Assembly (NCBI GenBank): GCA_934512105.1
Contig: CAKSWQ010000035.1
Coordinates: 1 to 21,532, forward strand
Direction of reading: 5' to 3'
Source: an uncultured Faecalibacterium sp.
GTDB taxonomy: Bacteria > Bacillota > Clostridia > Oscillospirales > Ruminococcaceae
DNA length: 21,532 bases
Shown: positions 15,195 to 21,532 of the stretch, piece after piece
Layout: the number at the start of each line of letters is the position of its first letter
Numbering within the stretch: position 1 is the stretch's first letter
Program-made: the position numbers and the translations under genes
The notes under the pieces: model-generated
What the model was told of the DNA's origin: nothing
The model's database searches: none
Seen by the model: the letters and a program-made list of their open reading frames with translations, nothing else

Positions 15195-15229
15195 AAAAAA
15201 TTCGCTGTTCCCTTGTGGAAACAGCGAAT
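15195..15229 (-). terminator. Terminator on the minus strand inside the IS right end
   Basis: ATTCGCTGTT (15200-15209) pairs with 15220-15229 around a 10-nt loop, and on the minus strand a T6 run follows. It would stop transcripts coming from the hsdR side. Confidence 0.7.
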
Positions 15230-15278
15230 AAAAATCTTATGTTATTTTTTCTGTCTACTTGACGGAGTGCACCTCAGG

Positions 15279-15716
15279 TTACTTCTTCACAAATTGGTAT
15301 ACGCCATATTCTGGTGACGTCACCAATCCATGCTTGATAAGATTCTTGATAATAGAGGATGCACGCGATTTCTGCACGCCATATAGCTGTGCGACATTTA
15401 TGCTGCGGAACTGATATTGATACCGATATCTCTTGAAAAGTTCAAGCGTCCGCTCTTTTGTACTTGCAGTTAGTCTCGTGCTATCCAACCTTTCGCAAAG
15501 TTCACGCACTTCGGCATCCGTACTCATTCCGTGGAATGCTGTAGAAGTTTCCGCACTTTCCGCAGAGGTTTCCGCACTTTCCGCACCACTTGCCACACTT
15601 TCCATACTGACCTGTGCCGGAGTCGCTACACTTCTATTCGGCAGTGTGACGATAAAGAAATCCGAATCCGAGTAGAAAGTCGGCTTCTGGGCTACTTCCA
15701 CATGAAGTTCTAAGTC
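15279..15716 (-). pseudogene. C-terminal remnant of an AlbA_2/AAA_4-type ATP-binding regulator
   Basis: The open frame is 140 aa from a GTG at 15701 and runs 5 codons further up to a stop. It starts in mid-domain (EVAQKPTFYSDSDFFIVTLPNRS), the strand that usually closes the C-terminal half of Schlafen/AlbA_2-AAA_4 proteins. A low-complexity linker with a tandem AESAETS repeat follows, then a winged-helix region (LFKRYRYQYQFRSINVAQLY, SRASSIIKNLIKHGLV). The N-terminal DNA/ATP domain is missing. Full-length relatives are common partners of type I hsd loci, so this is probably a decayed partner. A TATAAT at about 15735-15740 upstream means expression as a short winged-helix protein cannot be excluded. 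Confidence 0.5.
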
Positions 15717-15768
15717 CTAATATCGTTCAAGCGTATTATACCGTATTTTAGCAGTACATTCCACCGCT

Positions 15769-18700
15769 TTATGCGGTTACATGGGTGGCATTCTCTTTGA
15801 CCGAATTGATCGTTTCCATCAGTTCACTGCCTGTTTTGCCATCAAACAGGCGGGTAAACAGAATGGGTTGGTCAAAGGGAGGTTTCATCAGAACCGCTTT
15901 GCTCTCCACATAACCGTTCTGCTCGATGTAATGAATGACCTTCTGCACGAATGCGATCTGCTTTGCATTCAGCGATTCATCGTTGATAAATTTTGAGAAT
16001 GCCTGCATGGCAGCATTGTGGTCCAGCTTTGCCACTTTACGCACCAGCAGACCAAAGGGGGTATCCCGAAACTCCCGCGTGTAGTCCTCTTTGCTGCCCA
16101 GCTCACAGGTAAAGATATGTTCCAGCTCGGTGTAGTCACCCCGGGAAAGCGGAATGTTCTGGGTCAGCTTGTGGATAGCCAGCGTATCGCTGCGGTGCTC
16201 CATGATGTATCGGTTCACACGTTCCCGGTACTCGCCGAAATCATAGCCGGAATCCAGCGTTTTGCCCTCGGTCTGTTCCAGTACCGGGTCGGCAAGGGCC
16301 GTGTAGACAGGCTTTTGCCCCTCTACACCGTCCACCAGAAACTTGATGAGTTCCCGCAGTTCCTGCCGCATTTCCTCAAAGTGGAGAAGATCGTGCGAGG
16401 TCAAAAATTCGTCCGTCTGCACCTCCCGGATGAGGGGCAGCTTTGCCTGCACCTGCGGGATGGTAGCCTTTCCTTCCAGCATGGCCGCTGTGCTGCGCAG
16501 CTGTTTCTGGGCGCGGCGCAGCCCCGGAAGACCTTCCAGCTCACAGAGCAGCAAGCCATACACAAAGTTATCGAACCGCTTGGCGGCTTCGTCCTTGTCG
16601 TCCAGCGAGATGAGCGGTGCGACCTCTTTCATCAGAGTACCCTTGTCCGTTTCGGTCAGGCTGATAAAGGCTTCTGGCTTTTGATAGTGTTCCACGGCCT
16701 GTCGGTGCAGCCGCACGGATACCAGCTCCGGGTTCAGCGCTCCCACTTCGGCGCGGCAGGTCTCGGTTAAGATCTTGCGCCAGTTCTGGTATTTTTCGTC
16801 TGTATAGGCTCCATCCTGCAGCGCGGCGGCGATCCGCACCTGCTTGCAGAAAATGCTCTCGGACAGGCTCTTGGTGTCCGTACCCTCATAGCCGTTGGGC
16901 TTCTGACGGAAAAACTCAAAGTTGCCGCAGTAGTCGAAAATCAGAAAACGCCGTTTGCCTGTATATTCGCCGTCGATGGCATCCACGCAGGCAAGGGATG
17001 GGCAGAGCCGCGTGCCACGGCCGATCATCTGCCAGAACTTCGTTTTGCTGCGCACTTTTTTGAAGAACACCAGATTCACGCACTCCGGCACATCGATGCC
17101 CGTGTCCATCATATCCACCGAGACCGCAATAAACGGCGGCTTGTCCGGCTGCTTGAAGTCGTCAATGATGGACTGCGCATAGGCGTCGTCGCAGACCACC
17201 CGCTGGATGAAACCCGGGTGCTGGGTCTCCAGCTGCGGGTAGAGCTTGCCGAAGCGTTCCCGGATAAACTCCGCATGGCGCTTGTTCTGGGCAAAGATGA
17301 TGGTTTTGCCGATGCGGTCGCCGCCCGCCGTCTTGATGCCCCGTTCCATCAGGTCTTGCAGCACCGTGTCCACGGTGTTGGCGTTGAAGATGAACTTGTT
17401 CAGCTTTTCAGATGGGATGAAAGTGGGCAGGGTGTCGTCCTCGGCAAAATCGTCCTCGTAGCGCGCCTTGTCCTCCGGTGAAAGCTGGTCGTAGTGGATG
17501 CCCTCTTCTGTAAATTTCGTCTTGACCTCGTAGTTGTAGTAAGGCACCAGCACATGGTCGGTATAGACGGCCGTGTCGTAATCGTAGGCGTAGGTGGGGA
17601 TGCCGTGCTCCATCTCAAAAAAATCGTAGGTGTTGCGGTCCACATCGGTTTTCGGGGTGGCGGTCAGACCCACCAGAACCGCGTCGAAATAGTCAAAAAT
17701 AGCGCGGTATTTCTTGAAAATGCTGCGGTGGCTCTCGTCCACGATGATAAGGTCAAAATGCGCAGGGGAAAACAGCGGCACGCCGTCTTTGGTCTTGGCG
17801 TTGTCGATGGCGTTGAGCATGGTGGGATAGGTGGAAAACACGATGCGCGCGGCCTTATCGTCCTTGGAGGAGCACAGGTTGCACAGCGACTGGTCGGGCA
17901 GATACTTCTTGAAGTCGTCCTTCGCCTGCTTGACCAGCGCAGTGCGGTCGGCCAGAAAGAGCACATTGGTCACATGACCGCCGCGGCTCAGCACATCGGT
18001 CAGGCTGGACGCGGTGCGGGTCTTGCCCGTGCCCGTTGCCATAACCAGCAGATTGCGCCGGAAGCCCTGCGTGATGTGGGCGCAGACTGCCCGGATGGCA
18101 TTTTTCTGGTAGTAGCGGTCGGTGATTTTGTCGTCGATTGCAATAGTGTCCAGCGGCTTTTTCTCGGTGCGGCGGTTCATCAGCTTCTGCAAGTCGTCCT
18201 TGCAGAACACCCCGCTCACGGCACGCTGCGGGCCGCTCTGCTCATCCCAGAAATAGGTGGTGTAGCCGTTGGTGGTAAACAGCATCGGACGGCGGCCAAA
18301 CTTCTGCTCCAGACAGTCTGCATAAAGCTGGGCCTGCTTGCGCCCGATGTTGGGGTCTTTGGTGCTGCGCTTGGCTTCAATGACCGCCAGCGGCAAGCCG
18401 TCCTTGCCCATCAGCACATAGTCCGCATAGCCCTTCTGCCCCAGCACGCCGTTCATGTTGTCCACTTCGTACTCGGTGCGCACATCGGCGTCCGGCCCGG
18501 TGAATTTCCAGCCCATGGCCTTGAGGTCGATATCGATGATCTTCTGCCGCGTTTCGGCCTCGGTGAGGTCGGCGGCGGTGAAGCTGCGGCTCTGCTGGTT
18601 CTGCTGTTTGCTGGCCGTGTACGCCGCCGAAAGGCTCTCCACCTGCTTGCGCAACGCTTCCAACTCGGCGTCTTTCTGGGCCAGCAGGCTTTCCTGTTCC

Positions 18701-19155
18701 CGGATCTTCTTTTCGTCCAGTGTTACCTTTTCGCCGGGGATGGCTGTTTCATCAAAGGAGCGCTCCACATAGTCCGTGCCGTAGCAGTAATCCACCCACT
18801 GGATGAAATCGAACAGCCCCCGCAGGCTGAACACTGCATCCGCCGCCGACACACTATGCCCTGTATGTACCGCCAGATTGCCCGCCTTCACGATGCTGGG
18901 CAGCACGCTCCACACATCGCGGTTCACCGCGAACCGGAAACTCGGCTCGTGCAACAGGGATTGCAGGTTGTCCCTGTAGGGCATGGTGATGGTCTTATCT
19001 GCCGCATACACCCACTTCACCGCCAGCTCCAACGCCTTCCGGCACCCCACTGCGCACATCGCCGGGGAGGTGGAGAACACTTTCTCGGCCTCGATGGCAG
19101 CAGATGCGAACATGGAGTACTCAGTTTTGGTGGAGAGATAGGAGAAGTTGGACAT
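15769..19155 (-). CDS. hsdR: Type I restriction enzyme R subunit
   Basis: 1128 aa from the ATG at 19155, chosen for AAAGGAG at 19163-19169, 7 nt away; the frame extends 13 codons further up. Domains: residues 1-130 resemble DUF4145 (a helical HEPN-like add-on); a coiled coil lies at about 145-190; the PD-(D/E)xK nuclease spans about 225-300, with D245 and E260-A-K262 in YADYVLMGKDGLPLAVIEAK; the SF2 translocase follows with Walker A ATGTGKT (373-379), DESH (473-476), VGLTATP and QMIGRGTRLC. The C-terminus is the usual HsdM-docking region. It cuts unmodified DNA after ATP-driven translocation. It lies 35 nt after the DUF4062 gene, so they are very likely co-transcribed. It is GC-richer than the genes before it. 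Confidence 0.95.
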   Translation of the reverse strand: MSNFSYLSTKTEYSMFASAAIEAEKVFSTSPAMCAVGCRKALELAVKWVYAADKTITMPYRDNLQSLLHEPSFRFAVNRDVWSVLPSIVKAGNLAVHTGHSVSAADAVFSLRGLFDFIQWVDYCYGTDYVERSFDETAIPGEKVTLDEKKIREQESLLAQKDAELEALRKQVESLSAAYTASKQQNQQSRSFTAADLTEAETRQKIIDIDLKAMGWKFTGPDADVRTEYEVDNMNGVLGQKGYADYVLMGKDGLPLAVIEAKRSTKDPNIGRKQAQLYADCLEQKFGRRPMLFTTNGYTTYFWDEQSGPQRAVSGVFCKDDLQKLMNRRTEKKPLDTIAIDDKITDRYYQKNAIRAVCAHITQGFRRNLLVMATGTGKTRTASSLTDVLSRGGHVTNVLFLADRTALVKQAKDDFKKYLPDQSLCNLCSSKDDKAARIVFSTYPTMLNAIDNAKTKDGVPLFSPAHFDLIIVDESHRSIFKKYRAIFDYFDAVLVGLTATPKTDVDRNTYDFFEMEHGIPTYAYDYDTAVYTDHVLVPYYNYEVKTKFTEEGIHYDQLSPEDKARYEDDFAEDDTLPTFIPSEKLNKFIFNANTVDTVLQDLMERGIKTAGGDRIGKTIIFAQNKRHAEFIRERFGKLYPQLETQHPGFIQRVVCDDAYAQSIIDDFKQPDKPPFIAVSVDMMDTGIDVPECVNLVFFKKVRSKTKFWQMIGRGTRLCPSLACVDAIDGEYTGKRRFLIFDYCGNFEFFRQKPNGYEGTDTKSLSESIFCKQVRIAAALQDGAYTDEKYQNWRKILTETCRAEVGALNPELVSVRLHRQAVEHYQKPEAFISLTETDKGTLMKEVAPLISLDDKDEAAKRFDNFVYGLLLCELEGLPGLRRAQKQLRSTAAMLEGKATIPQVQAKLPLIREVQTDEFLTSHDLLHFEEMRQELRELIKFLVDGVEGQKPVYTALADPVLEQTEGKTLDSGYDFGEYRERVNRYIMEHRSDTLAIHKLTQNIPLSRGDYTELEHIFTCELGSKEDYTREFRDTPFGLLVRKVAKLDHNAAMQAFSKFINDESLNAKQIAFVQKVIHYIEQNGYVESKAVLMKPPFDQPILFTRLFDGKTGSELMETINSVKENATHVTA

Positions 19156-19162
19156 AGTGGGG

Positions 19163-19169
19163 CTCCTTT
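19163..19169 (-). promoter_or_regulatory. Shine-Dalgarno that fixes the hsdR start
   Basis: AAAGGAG on the minus strand 7 nt before the ATG at 19155, inside the gap between the DUF4062 stop and hsdR. Confidence 0.8.
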
Positions 19170-19190
19170 CTGTGCAATTTAGTGAAAATA

Positions 19191-20234
19191 TCACACGTCT
19201 TTTCTGATTGCCAAGAGTTGATTTATGATTTTATTTCCGTAAGGAGTGAGCGTCCAGTACGTTGATTTGTCTGATGCGGTATGCTTTTTCTCGCTAAGCA
19301 TTATGTATCCTAATGCTCTCAGCTGAATTTGAATCTGTCCCATAGATTCATCCGTTATTTCAATATTTTGGAACATTTCATATATTTTTTTCATGGAAAA
19401 TGTTATATATTCTTGCGAACGATTTCTGATTTCGTTGTTCAACAATTCCCTCAAATTTTCTTCGCTGGTTTCATCAAGCATCGCAGGCGCAATTAAGGAA
19501 AAGATTCGATTCCACGTAAAAGGAAGTTCTCGTTTTAAACGAGTCCATTTTCCTTTACTTCTGTCCCAAGCTCTAAATGTTATGTTAACATCTATCTTGT
19601 CCTCTCCACATGCTAGATTTTCAGTTCCAATGGGGGCTTCTGTGCTAATTTTTTCTAATTTACTTTTCAATTCTTCATTTTCTTTTTGAAGCCGTGCAAT
19701 CTCTTTTACGGATTTTTCGTCAATTGCACTGCCTGCTTTTACCCATCCTTCTGCTGGGAAATTTTTCATTAGTTTTACCATGCTTCGAGACACGACAGAA
19801 CCAAGTTCGGCCGGTGTTTCCCAGAACTTGACCAATTTCTTTTCTGCAAGATTTTTAAATTCTTCTAGTTTCTTTTTTCCCTCGTCAGTCTGCTCGCTTT
19901 TTCCAGTTGGTATGGATGCTGGATTTTTATGTATAAATGAAATGATGGGCTTCCCTGTTTTAAGAGCATATTCAAATTCCATTTGAGTGTAGCTAATCCC
20001 ATCAGGGCCAACACTTCCATACCGACCACCGATAATTAAAATATAGTAATCACAATCATCAATGACGCGCTTAATAAGAGACCATTGATCTTCGCTGGAT
20101 GCTGGAAAGAGTTCCATACCTGCTGGAATACAATCAAGTTCCAAAAGAGCTTGCATCACTTCTTTGCGCTCATCTTGTAGGTCATCATAAGTCGAACTAA
20201 CAAAGACCTGATATCTTTTATCAGTGGTAATCAT
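19191..20234 (-). CDS. DUF4062-domain protein embedded in the type I restriction locus
   Basis: 347 aa. Residues 8-105 are a clear DUF4062 domain: YQVFVSSTYDDLQDERKEV, PAGMELFPASSEDQW, then IDDCDYYILIIGGRYGSVG and SYTQMEFEYAL. The domain has a TIR-like alpha/beta fold and often sits at the N-terminus of STAND or other defence proteins. Residues about 105-170 are helical and Lys-rich, 172-196 form a short coiled coil (LQKENEELKSKLEKI), and 210-347 are a C-terminal domain whose end (MGQIQIQLRALGYI, then YWTLTPYGNKIINQLL) resembles a winged helix. There is no nucleotide-binding loop or transmembrane segment. CGGAG lies 7 nt before the ATG. It is AT-rich compared with hsdR. Function unknown; a sensor or effector tied to restriction is an inference from position. 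Confidence 0.88.
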   Translation of the reverse strand: MITTDKRYQVFVSSTYDDLQDERKEVMQALLELDCIPAGMELFPASSEDQWSLIKRVIDDCDYYILIIGGRYGSVGPDGISYTQMEFEYALKTGKPIISFIHKNPASIPTGKSEQTDEGKKKLEEFKNLAEKKLVKFWETPAELGSVVSRSMVKLMKNFPAEGWVKAGSAIDEKSVKEIARLQKENEELKSKLEKISTEAPIGTENLACGEDKIDVNITFRAWDRSKGKWTRLKRELPFTWNRIFSLIAPAMLDETSEENLRELLNNEIRNRSQEYITFSMKKIYEMFQNIEITDESMGQIQIQLRALGYIMLSEKKHTASDKSTYWTLTPYGNKIINQLLAIRKDV

Positions 20235-20258
20235 CTTTTTACTCCGTTCCTGATAATT

Positions 20259-20495
20259 TTATGCCCATCCCAATTCTGCCGCAATTATTCCCAAGCACAC
20301 ACAAAATGCCTGTTGCTGATGTTCCGCATCCAATTTATTCACAGCTTCACACAAATCATGGGTTGCCTTCATAGCCTTTACAACTTCTACGCTCTGGTTC
20401 TGCTGATACTGCCACATTGTCTGCGGCGGTATCGATTGATAAAAATCCTGATTTACATAGGCTGGATTAAACATCTGATTATAGAACTGGTTCAT
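20259..20495 (-). CDS. Small conserved-looking protein, 78 aa, unknown function
   Basis: A perfect AAAGGAG lies 8 nt before the ATG, and the stop is 24 nt before the DUF4062 gene. The N-terminal half is Asn/Gln/Tyr/Pro-rich (MNQFYNQMFNPAYVNQDFY, WQYQQNQS) and probably disordered. The C-terminal half is a helical segment (VEVVKAMKATHDLCEAVNKL, then HQQQAFCVCLGIIAAELGW). The two-part layout resembles small hypothetical proteins of clostridial mobile elements, from memory only. The good ribosome site, the promoter in front and the tight spacing make it a real gene. Confidence 0.75.
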   Translation of the reverse strand: MNQFYNQMFNPAYVNQDFYQSIPPQTMWQYQQNQSVEVVKAMKATHDLCEAVNKLDAEHQQQAFCVCLGIIAAELGWA

Positions 20496-20539
20496 CGTAT
20501 GTGCTCCTTTCGTATTGTTGAAATACCATAATTTTCCTC

Positions 20540-20568
20540 ATTGTAACATACTCCTTATGGCATTTCAA
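20540..20568 (-). promoter_or_regulatory. Internal promoter between hsdS and the 78-aa gene
   Basis: On the minus strand TTGAAA (20563-20568), a 17-nt spacer, TACAAT (20540-20545). A transcript starting near 20533 would carry the 78-aa gene, the DUF4062 gene and hsdR without hsdS. Confidence 0.65.
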
Positions 20569-20640
20569 TGTTTTATATAGGATGCCAATTTTGACGTACG
20601 ATTTAGAGTTTTTGGCCGAATTGTGGCTTTCTCTGGGGAA

Positions 20641-20758
20641 CTCCTTCCGTCACGGCTGCGCCGTGCCACCTCCCTCAAGGAGGGAGGCTTTTGCCTTGCG
20701 GCTGCGTTAAGGCTCCCTCCATGAGGGGGCTGTCGCCGCTAGGCGACTGGGGGAGTCA
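20641..20758. repeat. Palindromic interspersed repeat after hsdS
   Basis: About 118 bp of back-to-back hairpins: CACGGC/GCCGTG (about 20651-20665), CCTCCCTC/GAGGGAGG (20670-20687), CTCCCTCC/GGGGGC (about 20713-20730) and GTCGCC/GGCGAC (20732-20747). The two halves are roughly inverted, as in the arg-operon repeats. Its last bases, read on the minus strand as TGACTCCCCC, supply the stop codon of hsdS. Confidence 0.75.
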
Positions 20759-21532
20759 CCCAAAATATTCCTGCATCAGTGCCTTTTTCATCAATTCCAG
20801 CTTTTCAAGGCTCCGCTGTACAGTTTGCTTCTGCTGGTCTACACGCTCCATAAAGGTGGCAAACTGGTTTTGAAGGGGAATCGGAGGAACTATTATTTTC
20901 AGTTTTCCTAGTCGCTCCTTTGAAATATTAGACATTGATTTGGCAGAACCCGTTGCAATATTCTGAATTTTCTCTCTAAAAAGTTCATGATTTATTAGTT
21001 TCCAAAGAAAAATTGCATTGATTTTATCATTTGGATTAAGTCTAAAAATCAAATCTGGCATCATTAAATTAGGTTCTGTATTCGTAACATACGCACACAT
21101 TCCAACAAGTTCAGGTGTGTTTTTTCTCGTGAAAAGCAAATCGCCCCTATGGACTTCCGCAGCCTTAATGAACATTGTGTCATCGAGAAGCACTTTATTC
21201 TCTTTTTGATTGTATACACCATAGGTAACAGCACTTAGCTTTAACATTGCGGGTTCTTGTCCCTGTCGCGTATCATTGGAACATACGAAACTTTTTCCAT
21301 TATCGATGCCTTGCAAACAATCTACAAGCTGTTCACTTTTCCAGCCCATCGTATTACTCGCTGGGTTTCCAAACATCTCCACAAACCGTGCCTTTATCAG
21401 CTCGTCCAGTTTAGCAAGTTGCTGTTTACGAAGTATAATCAGTAAATCTATTTTATCTATAGCAATTTTCAATAATACAGCATCGAGTGCTTTAACTTTT
21501 GAGAAAAAGTGATATAACAGAGTCAAAGAAGG
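20756..21532 (-). CDS. hsdS: Type I restriction enzyme specificity subunit (5' part outside window)
   Basis: The frame is open to the right edge, 258 codons visible. The first visible part (about 21532-21385) is the central conserved helix pair (LDAVLLKIAIDKIDLLIILR, QQLAKLDELIKARFVEMFGN). The second target-recognition domain comes next (GWKSEQLVDCLQGIDNG to GKLKIIVPPIPLQ, including GDLLFTRKN). The distal helix follows (QNQFATFMERVDQQKQTVQR, ending MKKALMQEYFG). The first recognition domain and hsdM would lie further right. HsdS sets which sequence is methylated and cut. It is AT-rich, unlike hsdR. The stop codon TGA lies within the start of a palindromic repeat. Confidence 0.93.
   Translation of the reverse strand, partial: PSLTLLYHFFSKVKALDAVLLKIAIDKIDLLIILRKQQLAKLDELIKARFVEMFGNPASNTMGWKSEQLVDCLQGIDNGKSFVCSNDTRQGQEPAMLKLSAVTYGVYNQKENKVLLDDTMFIKAAEVHRGDLLFTRKNTPELVGMCAYVTNTEPNLMMPDLIFRLNPNDKINAIFLWKLINHELFREKIQNIATGSAKSMSNISKERLGKLKIIVPPIPLQNQFATFMERVDQQKQTVQRSLEKLELMKKALMQEYFG

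Larger units (their letters stand above)
14742..15271 (+). mobile_element. Internally deleted IS3-family (IS150-like) element, 530 bp
   Basis: The left end TGCTACCCC...AGTAGACAG (14742-14763) and the right end CTGTCTACT...GGAGTGCA (15251-15271) are imperfect inverted repeats of about 22 bp bounded by TG and CA, as in IS3 elements. Only orfA lies between them; the roughly 850 bp expected for the DDE-containing orfB are missing. I see no matching target duplication (flanks GTA and CCT). It is probably non-autonomous but could be mobilised in trans by a full copy. Confidence 0.75.

Noticed and set aside
17494..19182. 562-codon plus-strand frame opposite hsdR
   Set aside because: Antisense to complete HsdR motifs; no ribosome site or family match.
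20495..20560. 20-codon minus-strand leader frame overlapping the start of the 78-aa gene, with AAGGAG upstream
   Set aside because: Its ATG overlaps the -10 box of the internal promoter, so the main transcript would begin after it.

Overview
The window looks like chromosomal DNA of a GC-rich gut Firmicute of the Ruminococcaceae/Oscillospiraceae type, most like Faecalibacterium or a near relative. This is inferred from the GC-rich codon use of the core genes, AGGAGG-type ribosome binding sites, and palindromic repeats built on CCCTCTCAG and GCTCCCCC hairpins that I associate with that group. No 16S or other species marker is present, so the genus is a guess.

Left part (1-8800). After the last 32 codons of a probable MATE efflux pump on the plus strand comes a complete arginine biosynthesis operon on the minus strand. 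It is transcribed argG-argH-argC-argJ-argB-argD-argF. argH/argC and argD/argF overlap by 4 nt. argJ (bifunctional ornithine acetyltransferase) recycles the acetyl group, so the seven genes cover glutamate to arginine, apart from carbamoyl phosphate supply. Two palindromic repeats sit between argC/argJ and argJ/argB, and a hairpin cluster lies between argG and argH. A good sigma-70 promoter and possible ArgR boxes precede argG.

Middle (8800-12380). There is a nested palindromic repeat, a PTS EIIC-like (PfoR-type) membrane protein on the minus strand, and a divergent secreted GH25 lysozyme with a long Pro/Ala/Glu linker and a cell-wall-binding repeat.

Right part (12380-21532): apparent mobile or accessory island. 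It starts with a sequence matching the 3' half of a tRNA (TTT anticodon loop, T arm, acceptor strand) on the minus strand, with a terminator just beyond its 3' end. Three 9-bp iterons at 11-bp period lie on the other side. This is the arrangement expected for an attachment site of a tyrosine-recombinase element lying to the right. The island holds a 68-bp near-perfect palindrome, a secreted C69-family peptidase, an internally deleted IS3-family element whose left end repeats 60 bp of that palindrome, a truncated ATPase-type regulator remnant, and a type I restriction locus on the minus strand.

The restriction locus reads hsdS (cut by the window edge), a conserved-looking 78-aa protein, a DUF4062 protein, then hsdR. 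hsdM is not in the window. A separate promoter lies between hsdS and the 78-aa gene, so the small gene, the DUF4062 gene and hsdR can form their own transcription unit. This embedded DUF4062 pair is the best candidate here for an undescribed defence accessory module.
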